Made by a program: the position numbers and the translations under genes. The notes below the pieces were generated by a model. That model made no database searches and was not told where the DNA came from. It was given only the letters and a program-made list of their open reading frames with translations. Below, one piece after another: positions 10,684 to 21,700 of a stretch of DNA of 64,000 bases. The stretch comes from Stenocarpella maydis (Eukaryota > Ascomycota > Sordariomycetes > Diaporthales > Diaporthaceae), in contig NQMI01000067.1 in assembly GCA_002270565.1 (NCBI GenBank), forward strand, positions 1-64,000. The letters are read 5' to 3'. Each line of letters begins with the position of its first letter. The first letter of the stretch is position 1.

Positions 10684-13600
10684 ACGTGTGTGGCTGGGCG
10701 GCGTGATTCAATCAATCTTGAAGCTTGTAGAGGTGGCATGGCTCTACACTCTGACCAGTTTAACTCCTGGGAAGCTTTCACTTTTTGTCTCCCGATACAG
10801 TTGATTTTCCTCTTCGATTACCACACACCAAGTTAGTGCCATTCCTCTGCTGTCTAAATAATACCAATTTTTGTATTTGGAGAGCTGTTCTTTTCAGCCA
10901 TCTCAGAGTGTATCGAGCAAGTAGAATCAGTGAGAATAGCTATCTTCATTAAGAAATCTATTAGGTTCTGACATTCTACCGCTTGTTCAAAACGCCAGAG
11001 CATAGCGAATCTCCGACTGCAATCACTACCCTTCACACCTTCGTTATCTGACCCTTAATATCTCTTAAATTAAAGTTCGACAATTGCAGAGGTTAGGTTT
11101 TGGTTAGATATAGGTGGATGAGCTGTGGATGTGGATGAACTAGTGGCAATTCTTAAAATTTCCGGGGAAGGCAAGTACTAAATGCGGCAATCGGAGGGAT
11201 GCAGATATGAATTCTTAAGCGCCGCTAAAGAGGCTCAGGAATATGGCTGGAAGAAGTTAGTAGAAGCGAGGGCCTGTGGTTATAAGGTATATCTGTATGG
11301 GTGCCCGTCTGGGTGGTGACGGCGGCAAACAACAGTAAGGGCGATGGCTGCTTAGGGCTGCTGCTCGGCGCCACAAGGCCCGCCGCATGAATATCCGGGT
11401 GACTGGACACGATAGTGAGGATCGAAACTTATGGCGCGGACGGACTTGGTAATGTTTGCCACTTAGGCGTTGGGCATCTCACTTCTCTTCCATCCTTTCC
11501 TTCTCTCCTCCTTATTCCCATGGCCTTCCTCACTCTCTCGCCTGCTAGTCTGTTACATTGAGTCCCTGCCAGGTATCATGCGTGGTTACAGGGGCAAGCC
11601 TGCTTGCCTGCCTGCACAACGGCACGCCTCTGATGCTGTCATCAGGAGCCAAGCGCGCGTGTAGGACCATGCATTGGGGGTTATGCATGTAACAGAGCTG
11701 CATTACATTTCTGAAAAAGGATTTATTGCCTGCCTCCGCAATACTCTTCCTGTTCGGTGAATTTGTCTGTGAAGGCTGTTGAGGGGTGGCTGTGTGCGCC
11801 TTGCGCTATTGGTACCCCCTCTGTAGGAATAGCTTGTTGCATACACATGTAGACAATGTGTATGCACCACGGGGCCCCTGAAATCCTCCCTCCTGGAGTG
11901 ATGATTTGTGCTCCGGCCTGTGATTGCATGGGCTTCCTCTATCACCACATACACAACGCATACCATCTGGCTTAACATACCGCCATGGCCTGTCATACCA
12001 GTGAGTAGTATTGCCAGCAGCAACAGTAACACCAAACAGAATTAACGATGGCTACTGGGACTTTGGCCAAGGACTCTGGAGCCCAATGGCGCCAATTTTG
12101 TTATCTACAAATACGGCGCTGCCACGGCATCGGCCTATCCTATGATACCGTCAACAGCATCCTCGCGCGCGTGTTTGGCGCTGCTGGTGAGCCTTGTAGA
12201 CAAGTACACAAAGTCAAGGGAGCAACGATATTAAACCCACTCCGCCCCATGCTTCCCGGTGGTTGTTTCTGTAACGAATGACTGCGTCTTTTCTGTCCTG
12301 TCCCATCTACTCCGCATTCACCCTCTTACTCGCCAGACCTTGACACGTCCTCCAGTAAAACCTCGGCCCTGCAACGCGCCTCGGAGCCTTCAAAAGTGGC
12401 TTAGATGCGTTAGACCTTGCTGGATGGAGCCTGTCAATGCCTCCCTCTGCAATGCATCAGTTCCAGTGGCTTGATAGACACGCATGACCCGACTGCTATC
12501 GGCCGCTCAAGGCACAGCCCTACCGCCAGCCCTACACTCTCTCATCGACTGTCCTCCTCATGGCCCCCTCCACCCCCGTCACCTTTCCGCTAGACAGTTC
12601 TGCCTGTTTGACGACGTGCCCCTCGCCCAGTGGCGTAGCCCATGTCGTTAGCTACCCTGCTCGGGCACGTGTACCATGGCGGGCAGCCATGCTGCAGCCG
12701 TGCCTTGATTCGTGCCATGCGGAGCCTGGCCTGCACCATCGTTTCTGTTATCGACGGTATGCCTGGTACAGCGACCTCGCGGGCCAAGGCGCGGTATCGA
12801 AGGGTTTGTGATGTCGCGTTGAAATCACCATGCGGGTCCGCGGTCACAATCATACAGCCTTTTGCGGATTTCGGCGGATGGATTGTGACTGACTCAGCGA
12901 TGAAGAAGACGGGCAAGAGTTCGAGAATAGAAGCTCAGTAAGTTTGCACTACCGGAGTGGCACACGACTCCCTGTTCTAATCAAATGTTAGCCAATAAGC
13001 CCGGAGTAGCCAGGTTATTCCTCACCTTGGTACATCAGACTCTCGATGAAGGGGTGCCGCTTGCTGCTGGTCGAGACGACAGCTCTCGATCCGGACATGG
13101 TGAGCGGCTCTGAACCTGGCCTTGGACTGCTGCGGCAACGAGAGGGCAGAGGAGGGGGACGTGGTGGAGAAGAGAAGAAGCAGGAAGAGCAGTGAGAAGG
13201 ATCATGGGTCAGGCGGGTTCGGACAATTGGGATGTGATAATCTGGAGTGAGATGTTGGGTTACAGGTTACATAGGTAGTATGTCATACATACTTGGTCGT
13301 AGCAATTATTATTATTATTATCATGCATCCGCATAGGTGATTAACCTAGAAGCTGCAAGCTGCTTGCTTGGTTGTGGCTGCGGTTATAATATAATACCTA
13401 AGTATGTAAAGGCAAGGAAGGGTAGGCCAAAGGGTATGGACGTTGTATATACTATGTGCGGTCCGTACCTCTTCAGTCCAGGTCCTATTTAAGACCAAGG
13501 TCTGGGACAGCTTTCCGGACCCTAATGGCATCACCATTACCATGGCCTGGCCTTTGATGGCCGCTGGTGTCGTGGGGTATGCCTTGCTTGGGAAGAATCG

Positions 13601-14370
13601 GACATTCCATCGCGATATCTTTACACGGTTCCCTTGAGAGTCTTGCAGGGCGAGTCAAACCTGCCTTGCCCCCGATTTTAGAGTGTCCCATAGATAGATA
13701 TTCCTCCAACCAGCTACGTATGTACGCAGCTTCAGCCGGTAGCCTCAACGATGTTGAGGCCTCGAGTCTGCGATCCGCATAAGCTTCGGACAAAGCCCCC
13801 CGGATCCCCATCGAAGAGTTCGCCCATGTCGTCGAAAATGTCCACAAGGACCGCACTCTCTTCATCCATGGGGAGATCCGGCGGAAGCTTGCCATCGTAC
13901 ATAGCGCAGAGGCTATCGGAAGCCTAAGGACTTATGGTTCACGTCGGGGTCGACCCAGGCTCGCACAAGTACAGAAACAGAAGGCAGCAGGCTAAGAGCA
14001 CTCGAGGAGCCAGGGGTAGTCTTGGATACTTCGCCATGAGGCTGAGATATCACTCAAGTTCGACTTCAGGAGCGGCGCGAGGCCGCTTGGAACTCCTCAA
14101 TTCAGCATGCTCTCCTCAAAACTAGTTTTTGGCGACAGAAGGAAGCCTCTTCAGGATAACTGGGTGACGAGAACGGGAAGCAGTAGCAGTATATGCCAGA
14201 ACAAGACATGCACGTTCGGATCGAAAATGTCACGGCCGCAACCTTTGCCGGTGACTGTATTCCCCATGTGCCCGATGCACCAAGGGCTACCAATTTCCAC
14301 CATAAAGGCCCTCCCCCGGCTCCCTCTGGGACCTCTTGTTTGATGCTAGACGACGACAAGACTCGTCACA
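10684..14370. other. Long stretch without a recognisable gene
   Basis: About 3.7 kb of mixed composition. Open frames are short, overlap on both strands and lack recognisable domains. Minor features are a TTA-type microsatellite near 13305-13321 and a C/T-rich run around 11480-11540. The only segment with a gene-like reading is noted separately (13783-13995). Scattered stop codons suggest decayed coding DNA or long untranslated/intergenic sequence. Confidence 0.4.
13783..13995 (+). pseudogene. Possible coding remnant of unknown family
   Basis: The plus frame starting at 13783 reads a natural-looking sequence (IPIEEFAHVVENVHKDRTL, then FIHGEIRRKLAIVHSAEAIG) and ends at a stop near 13995. No start, splice site or extension could be tied to it, and a stop lies just upstream at 13780. 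The exact antisense frame also looks protein-like, so strand is uncertain. I do not recognise the family. Confidence 0.22.
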
Positions 14371-15760
14371 TCAAGGGTCGAGGAGCACCCTCAGCCGACC
14401 GCCCTCGAGCCTCTCCCGGAGGTCGCTGTCGGCCGCTTCCAGGGCCTTGTCTACATACTCCTCCATCTCGTGCGTCGCGACCATGTCCACCGCCGCCTCA
14501 TCCACCTGCTCGCTGATGAAGGCACGCAGTTCGTCCCGGATGTAGTACAGCTGCTCGTCAATATACTCCTTGAGCTCAGCCATCCGCGCCTGCGCCCCAT
14601 CACTGCCTCCGTCGTCGTCATTGCCGTTGGCGCCGGACGCGGCGGCCGCCTCTTGCTCCTCGGCTAGCAGCTGTAGCCGCCGCTCATCTGCCGCGGCCAT
14701 GTCCTGCCTGAGCGACTCGCCCTGCCTCTTTGCCTCCAGGACAAGGCTTCTCAGCTGACCTACAAGTGCCTGGGCCTCTCCCAGCAGTCCCTTGTCCGGT
14801 TTCTCTTGCTCCTCGTCCTCCCCCTCCCCATCTCCCTTCCTCCCCTTCCCGGCGGGGTTGGCTCGGGGCCGCTTCGCCTTCCTGCTGTTTGCTGCAGTCT
14901 CGGGTGGCGGCTGGATCAGCGGGGCAGGGGAGAGAGCCAGTTCGTCGTACGAAGGGGGGCTCTCGGTGGGGGGCTCCGGGGCGATGAGGTCGGCAAGGCC
15001 CTCGAGGGGCACGACCCTTCCGCCGGGCCCGCGGCCCTGGAACCAGCGCCGGTGGTCCGCCTGGGCGCTGGCCAACGAGAGGAGGCTGCCGGAGGCGGCA
15101 GCGCAGAGCGACTCAGCCACGCCGTCCGGGATGGCGCTAGCCGGCAGGTAGACGGCTAGGGACCGGTGGCGCGCCAAGGCCGTGTAGGAGCGGAGGACAG
15201 AGAGATCGGCGCGGGTCCTGGGCGCCAGCCGGCCGCCGGTGTCGGGCACGATCAGGGCGGGCGGCGATGAGAGGGTGAAGTCGAGGCGGGTCGTCTCGCG
15301 CGCGGCGAGGCCCTTCATACAGCACGGCGAGGCGGGGCGGGAGCGGGACCGGCTGGCAGGCAGACACGAGCGAGACGATCTGGTCCGGGCTGATGGCCAG
15401 GAACACGGGCCAGCGCACGCACTGGTCGGCGGCGCTGGCTATAGTGTGCACGAGCAGCCCCACAAAGGATTGCAGCCTGAAGAACGCCGTCTGGGAGGCG
15501 GGGTCGAAGAAGAGCGACATGGCCACCCGCAACGAACAGCTCGCCACCTCATCTGCTGCTGCTGCGTCGTCTCTTGTCGCCGCGCCGTGCCGGCCGCTCT
15601 CGTGCTCAGGTTGGGCCGGCGGGTTCTTCAGCTGCTGCTGCTGCTGCTGCTCGGGGACTTCATGTTGGGCGTCGACAAGGACGTGTCTCCGGATGTGAGT
15701 AGGCATGTCGTGGGTGGATGGCGATAATGGTGCTAGCAGTGGCGACGACCAAGACGTCAT
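14371..15760 (-). pseudogene. Conserved-looking coiled-coil protein gene with one frameshift
   Basis: Two overlapping minus-strand frames appear to form one protein of about 460 residues. The first (15760 to about 15313) has a poly-Gln tract (from GCTGCTG repeats), then SLFFDPASQTAFFRLQSFVG and a segment ending PPRLAVLYEG. The second (about 15311 to 14371) continues LAARETTRLDFTLSSPPAL and then a Pro-rich PPSYDEL region. It ends in a long acidic coiled coil (MAELKEYIDEQLYYIRDELR and onward). Removing one base of the GGG run at about 15311-15313 would join the frames smoothly, and no GT-AG intron fits. It is either a true inactivating frameshift or a sequencing error. I recognise a fungal hypothetical-protein style but no function. 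No neighbouring gene suggests a role. Confidence 0.55.
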
Positions 15761-15769
15761 GGAGTCCTG

Positions 15770-15955
15770 TGTCAGTCAGCCAGCCAGTCAGCCAGCCAGT
15801 AAGTCAGTCAGCATCAAACAAGGCACACAGGACAGGAAGGGGTGGGTGATAAAGCGAGGCGTTCGATTGACTTGTCCGCTTGGCCATAGATGGTGTAGAT
15901 GATAGATGAGGATAACGACCTGATGACGATCACGACGACGAAGACGAAGACAACG

Positions 15956-15988
<33 letters not shown>

Positions 15989-16690
15989 AGGCGTCCAGTT
16001 TGCGCCGTCACCCAGTGCGGTGCACCCTGCCCCAAGGCCCTGCGCGTCTGGAGAGGGAGAGGACGGCGGCGTGCGTGATTGCTCCAGACCACGCCGCGGT
16101 TCTCCCTGGCCCCAGTGCTTGCTTGCTTGCAGAACCCCAGGAGGGTGTTGACACGGCGTTTGGGTCCCGCAGCCCAGGTGGACGCAGATGTGAGGTCCAG
16201 CCCAGCCAGCCCAGCCAGCCCAGCCAGCCCAGCCCAGTTCTGTTGCTGTTCTGTTGTGGTCTGGTCTGGTCTGGTCTTGCTGGCCCTTCAACCCAGCGTC
16301 ACGACCTGTCGCTTGGCAGCAGGGAGATGAGCACGCCCTGGCAGACTTGTTTGACGAGCCGAGAGAGACTGCGAGAGTGCAATGCAGTCTGCTGTTGCTG
16401 TTGCTGTTGCTGTTGATGTTCCTGATGGATGACCGACGAGGGGGTGGGGTGGCAACGGATGGACGTGGATTCGGCGGATTCGGCGGATCGAGTGCACGCG
16501 TGCATGAGTGCGACAAGTCACATCATCGGCATCGACTTTGTTTGACGACCATCAACGACGTTGAGGCGGAATCGGCGTAAAGTAAGTCCGGGCGCTTACT
16601 AAGCAGAAGCTCTCTCACTGGGGGTGAGGCAAGCAATTGGCAAGGAGGGGCAAGGAGGGGCAAGGAAGGTTAAGGTTAGGCAGCCAGCCG
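15770..16690. repeat. Low-complexity belt of simple tandem repeats
   Basis: Several short-period repeats occur in under 1 kb: CAGT/CAGC units at 15774-15810, GAC/AAC trinucleotides at 15935-15990, an AGCC/CAGCC run at 16198-16235, TGGTC units at 16255-16275, TGCTGT units at 16388-16415, and GGCAAGGAG units at 16638-16668. Open frames across them encode only homopolymer-like sequence, so no gene is called. Confidence 0.7.
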
Positions 16691-16825
16691 CAGCCCCCTC
16701 TTTATAGCCTTCCTTCAGTTCACACACTCAGATTTTTGCATTCACATAAGAAATTAAGCATACAGCACACTATAAATTCTTATACCTTCCTTACCCTCTA
16801 GCTCCTCTATACCCTTCAGAGTTAT

Positions 16826-17025
16826 AATTATATATATTTTATATATTTATATATTTATATATTTATATATTTATATATTTATATATTTATATATTTATAT
16901 ATTTATATATTTATATATTTATATATTTATATATTTATATATTTATATATTTATATATTTATATATTTATATATTTATATATTTATATATTTATATATTT
17001 ATATATTTATATATTTATATATTTA
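16826..17025. repeat. TATATTTA satellite array
   Basis: A nearly perfect tandem array of an 8-base unit (TATATTTA), about 24 copies, with single-base variants only at its right edge (TTACATATT). It lies between a normal-GC island on the left and the N at 17145 on the right, so the assembled copy number may be unreliable. Confidence 0.9.
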
Positions 17026-17144
17026 CATATTTATATAATTTATTATAAATATTTATTATAACTTTACTTATTCTACTTTATCTAAGTATATAAAAAGCTT
17101 ATATAAAAGGCTTACCTTAACCCTTTAGGCCTAGGCTCTAAGGT

Positions 17145-17145
17145 N
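17145..17145. other. Single N, assembly join
   Basis: Composition changes from AT-rich repeat to GC-rich coding sequence exactly here, and the monooxygenase reading frame stops at the N. True sequence is probably missing. Confidence 0.8.
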
Positions 17146-17776
17146 GGGCCAGGGGCGCGCGCACGAGCGCGCGCACCGTCGAGTGCAGCCCGTCGGCGCC
17201 GATGACGAGCTCCGAGGTGATGGACTCGTGCCTGCCCGTCCCTGCGTCTGCGTAGTGGAGGGTGACGGTGCCGTCCGCGTACTCGAGGCCGAGCACGCGC
17301 TTCCCAGTGAGGTACTCTGCGCGTCCGTCGCCGGGCGCCAGGGGCGGAGGGTCGGGGCACGCCTTGGATGCGTACCCGTCGAAGTTGGCGCGCAGGATCC
17401 GGTACAGGTAGCCCCAGTTGGTCCAGTACCTGGTGGTGCCCCTGTCGGCCTTGACGAGGTTCTCGCGCCTGCGCACAGAGATGAGGTTGGCGCTGCTCTC
17501 GAGCGAGGTCTGCAGGCCGGACCGGTCGTGCTGGCGCAGGAAGTCATTGACGTTGTCGTCGATGCGGATGCCGGCGTTGTGGCTGCTCCGCTGCGATGCG
17601 GGATCCTGCTCGAGGATGGTGACGCGGACGCCCTCTCGCTTGAGGTGCACCCCGTGCATCAGCCCGCTCAGGGAGCCGCCAACCTGTGGGACCCATCATG
17701 TGAGATGCAGAACTATCAATGCGTGCATGCGGTGGCGGGTGGCATGGGGACTTGCTATGACGGCCGAGCTGAACAT
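17146..17776 (-). CDS. FAD-dependent monooxygenase (salicylate-hydroxylase-like), 3'-truncated
   Basis: Exon 1 (17776-17756) encodes MFSSAVI, and exon 2 (17683 down to 17146) continues VGGSLSGLMHG. The intron (17684-17755, 72 bases) begins GCAAGT and ends CACAG, so it appears to be a GC-AG intron; it is the only join that restores the N-terminal FAD-binding GGSLSG motif. Further on, GADGLHSTVR near residues 169-178 is the conserved DG motif of single-component aromatic-type flavoprotein hydroxylases. About 185 residues remain of a protein usually near 400, with the rest lost at the N at 17145. Such enzymes hydroxylate or epoxidise small molecules using NAD(P)H and oxygen. It lies head-to-head with the PKS relic about 1 kb away, so it may have belonged to the same pathway. 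Confidence 0.7.
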
Positions 17777-18753
17777 TGCCGCGGTGGTTCTGCTGTCCTG
17801 TGAGGTGATGAGCTGCCCAACAAGGCTTGATGTTCCGAGGTCGATGATGCTGTGGGCAGTTGAAGGGGGGGACCAGGCACGGAGTATCATGAGCCGGAGG
17901 CACCAGGCTAGCTTATCCCTGGCCAGGCGGTCTTTTTTGTTGGTTCAGCGCCTCACAAGGGGCTGGGCGGGCATGTGTAATTAATATATCAGCCGTAAGT
18001 GCAGAGATGCATATGTACTGGTGCTTGGTGGTGTACATGGCCTGACGGCACTGAGACCTGGTACAAATGTAGATGTGCCTGCGCCTGCGGTAATGGTCGC
18101 CAGGAAACAGCGAGGGGGATTTCTTTGTCTCCGAGATGACCTTGAAAGCCTGCTGACAGCTGCATGAGCTGAGGGTCCTCGGAGGATGGACATGCAGTAA
18201 CCTGTTGGAGGACCAACAGGTTACTGCGTTACCGAGCAGGCAGGGCAGGGCCTTGCCTCTGGTGCCATGGTCCGACATGCAATGGCTGTGGGACGATATG
18301 CAGGACAATCGAATGTGATGGCCTTCATGCAGTCCTGCAGCAAGCTTGAGGGAGCTGCATCACGACGGTCGTCCTCCTCGGCCTGGCGATAAGAAAACGA
18401 CACACACTGTGTACAGCATGGCGGCTCCAGCATGGCCACCATGTAAGAGCAGTGAGATCCTCCGGATTGCTTCTCTCCGCCATTCGGACCGGGACGCAGA
18501 GCAGCGCCCAGAGGACAAAACCCCAATGGAAGAGAGGCCCGAGTCGAGAATTGAAGCCCCGGTTCTCCATCCGATGCATCGTTCCCGGACAAGACACGCG
18601 GTAGAACACCACGCTGGGTGCGTCCTGTATTGCGTCAGCCAAACGCCGTCCCAACTGAATACAAGTGGGTAACCAGATCGATCCCCCCCCCCGACGGGTG
18701 TGTTGATTGACAAGGTATAGTCTCTATTCCTGAGCGCCACCTTCTCCTTTTTC
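17777..18753. other. Intergenic DNA between monooxygenase and PKS relic
   Basis: About 1 kb with no recognised domain in any frame. It contains the perfect hairpin at 18194-18227 and a C10 run near 18686. If the PKS relic once had KS, AT and DH domains upstream, no trace of them could be read here. Confidence 0.45.
18194..18227. other. Perfect 15-bp-arm hairpin
   Basis: GCAGTAACCTGTTGG, a 4-base AGGA spacer, then its exact reverse complement. The arms are 15/15 with no mismatch. It lies in the intergenic stretch between two divergent secondary-metabolism gene remnants. It could be a dyad protein-binding site or a repeat-derived palindrome. Confidence 0.75.
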
Positions 18754-21700
18754 GTGCTCTACACCTGCAAGCTTTCCATCTTGGAACTATACTTGGACCT
18801 CGAGGCCCACAAGAACCCGGCCATGAAGATATCACACCTAGGGGGGACGGATGGGACGGCAGCAAGACATGTTCTGGACACATTGACTTTGCAAACGACA
18901 AACGGGCCATTCTGTCGCTTTGCGAGTTACCACTATACGAACCCCTCTTCCTCTATGCTCGAACATATGTCGACAGAACTGAGTGGCATACCAAAGGTAG
19001 AGTGCCGAATATTCGACCCACAGGGTGATCATGAGCAACAAGGGTTCAAGAACCAAAGTTACGACCTTGTGGTGGTGGAGACTGTGAGTGATGGCACCCA
19101 CCCTTCCCGCTTCATATCCGAGCTCAAGGGCTGACAGAAATATATTAGGCTTGGGGTAGTAGCCAGCTATCGCCGGCCTATCTATTAAATGCCCGAAAAC
19201 TATTGTACAGGTACGTATCCAGTTATCTCCTCGCAGACAACTCCACCTGGGTGGGTCCTTACTCCGCTCTATGCAGCCTCGCAGCCCTCGTTGTCATCAA
19301 CACAGGACCTTCACACGATGGCGAGGCTGTGGCCATCGAAGAAAAGTCCTTGGATCATCGTGCTTGGAAAGAAGCGCTCTCATGCAGCGGTTGGCTCAGG
19401 GAAGAGGTAGCGGTACACCGCCTGCAACTGTGGGACACTGCCTCAACAGCACAGCTCATTATAGCGTCGACATTGTCTTCAAAGCTTGCGAATCCTGTCA
19501 ACAGGGGGCGTTTTCAAAGACGCGGAAGCTGTTGGTCATCAGAGGCTGGGACAGACCGTCTCCACACTCCCGGCTGGCAGGAATGAGCCTGCTCAAGCTC
19601 GAGGAGATTGGCCTCGCCAGTCCCCATCTCACTTCATTCCAAGCGTCCGCAGCTACTGGGGAAAGACTCCGGGATAAAATCGTCGTCGTAGTCCAGGACG
19701 ACGATTGGATGTCTCTCACGGATCTGGAGCCGGACCAGTTCTTCATGTTTCACGCAACACTGGCAAATGCGAGCCATGTAATATGGCTGTCGGCCACTTC
19801 CAACTCACCTTGTGGTCCCGGTGAAGTCGAACCTAGTGGGCTTGTTCTCGGCCTGGCCCGAACACTCCGGCGGGAGTACCATGGGCTCAAGTTTATGACC
19901 CTTTCGGTGCATCCCGACTCAGAAACAAGTCTCTTGAGCACTCATCTGGGAATGGCTTTCTTGAACTTCCTACAGGGCATGAATGATGATACATATGAGC
20001 GCGAGATTCTGCAGGTGGACGGACTGCTTCACATACCTCGCACTTATGAATGCCGGGAGTTGGCCAGGCAGTACACGACTACTCTGCAGAATGGGTGGAC
20101 AGAAGCCAGCGTTTCGGCGACCGAGACCTCAGGCTGTGTGTTCGGCAGCCTGGGCTTCTAGACACGCTATATTTCGAAGAAGCTCCTGCGCGGGGCCCCC
20201 TCGGCCAAGAGGAGGTCGAGGTCGAGGTCAAGGCAATAGGAATCAACTTCAGAGACTTTTTGCTCGCCCTGGGACGCTTAGACCAAGGTCCAATGGGCAC
20301 CGAATGTGCTGGAATTGTCCGCGAAAGCGGACCAGGGTGCCATTTAAAGCCAGGTACGTGTCACTTGGGAGATTCTTCCCCGGAAAAGACGGCTGAATAT
20401 TGAGCAGGCGACCGTGTGCTTGTGGGCGCTCCGGATACATTCCGCAGGACGGTCAGATGTCACGGAAAGCTCAGCGTAAAGATTCCAGACACCATGTCTT
20501 TTACCGACGCAGCTGCCATACCGACAAACTTTGCAACAGCATACTATGCTCTGGTGCAGGTTGGCAGGATCAAGCCAGGGGAATCAATCCTGATCCACTC
20601 CGGGGCTGGAGGTACAGGTCAAGCTGCGATCCAGGTCGCCCAGTTCTACGGAGCCAAGGTCTACACCACAGTTGGTACGGCTAGTAAAAAGAAACTGCTC
20701 AATGCCATGTACGGCATCCCATATGATTGCATCCTCAGCAGCAGAGATACTTCCTTTGTCAGCGGAATCACGACACTTACAAAAGGCAAGGGTACGAAGA
20801 TCTCCAATCCTCAAACTACCTGTTGCTCAGGTATACTAATACTATCCGGAAGGCGTCGATCTCGTTTTGAATTCGTTGGCTGGCGATGCCCTTGTTGCCT
20901 CATGGGAATGTATAGCACCGTATGGTCGCTTCCTCGAGATAGGGAAGAAGGACATCTACTCACATAGCAGACTTCCTATGTTCCAGTTCGCTCGGAACGT
21001 CACATTCTCCGCTGTCGACCTTGCGGCTCTCATGGTGGACAGACCAGATGATGTGCATGATGTCCTTGTGGGGCTGCTAGAGCTGTTCCAGCGCGACATG
21101 TTGCGCGTTCCTTCACCGCTCAAACTATTTCCCGTGACGGATCTAGAAGCCTCGTTCCGGTATCTTCAGAGCGGTGACAACCCCGGAAAGGTTGTTGTGG
21201 AAGTTGATTCAGAGGACACTGTTCCAGTACGTACAGAATCGCCCCCCCCCCCGGGATGTGCCGACATCTACTAACAATAAGAAGGCAAGAGTGAAGCCAA
21301 CATCTGACTGGTCGTTCGCGCATGAAGAGACAATCCTTATTTCTGGTGGACTCGGGGCCCAGGGTCGTGCGATTACGCGGTGGATGGTCTCAAAAGGGGC
21401 TCGGCACCTAGTTCTGCTATCACGAACGGGAGGGAATGGTACTAACGTTTCTGTGAAAAATTTCGTGACAGAGATGCGAGCTGAGGGCATAGACTTGTAC
21501 TGTCCCGCTTGCGACGTCGCAAATCCATCATCTCTAGCCGAGGTCCTGGACCACTGTGCTACAAAAATGCCGCCAATTCGAGGCTGTGTGCAAGCTGCCA
21601 TGAATCTGCAGGTATGAATACGCTCAGTCCCACGTCCTATTCAAAAAAAAAAAAATTACAATGCGCCCAGGACGCAGTTTTCGACAATATGACGCGTGAT

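Noticed and set aside
11703..12035. Small secreted-protein-like frame on the minus strand (MVLLLLLAILLTGMTG)
   Set aside because: The leader is hydrophobic but the rest is compositionally odd, and overlapping frames are equally open. There is no supporting splice pattern, promoter or family.
14792..15159. Plus-strand open frames opposite the coiled-coil gene
   Set aside because: These are GC-rich antisense shadows giving Pro/Ser/Arg-rich low-complexity sequence with no domain.
17777..18753. Upstream KS, AT or DH of the PKS relic
   Set aside because: No KS (DTACSSS), AT (GHSxG) or DH motif could be read in any frame, so the relic is called truncated.
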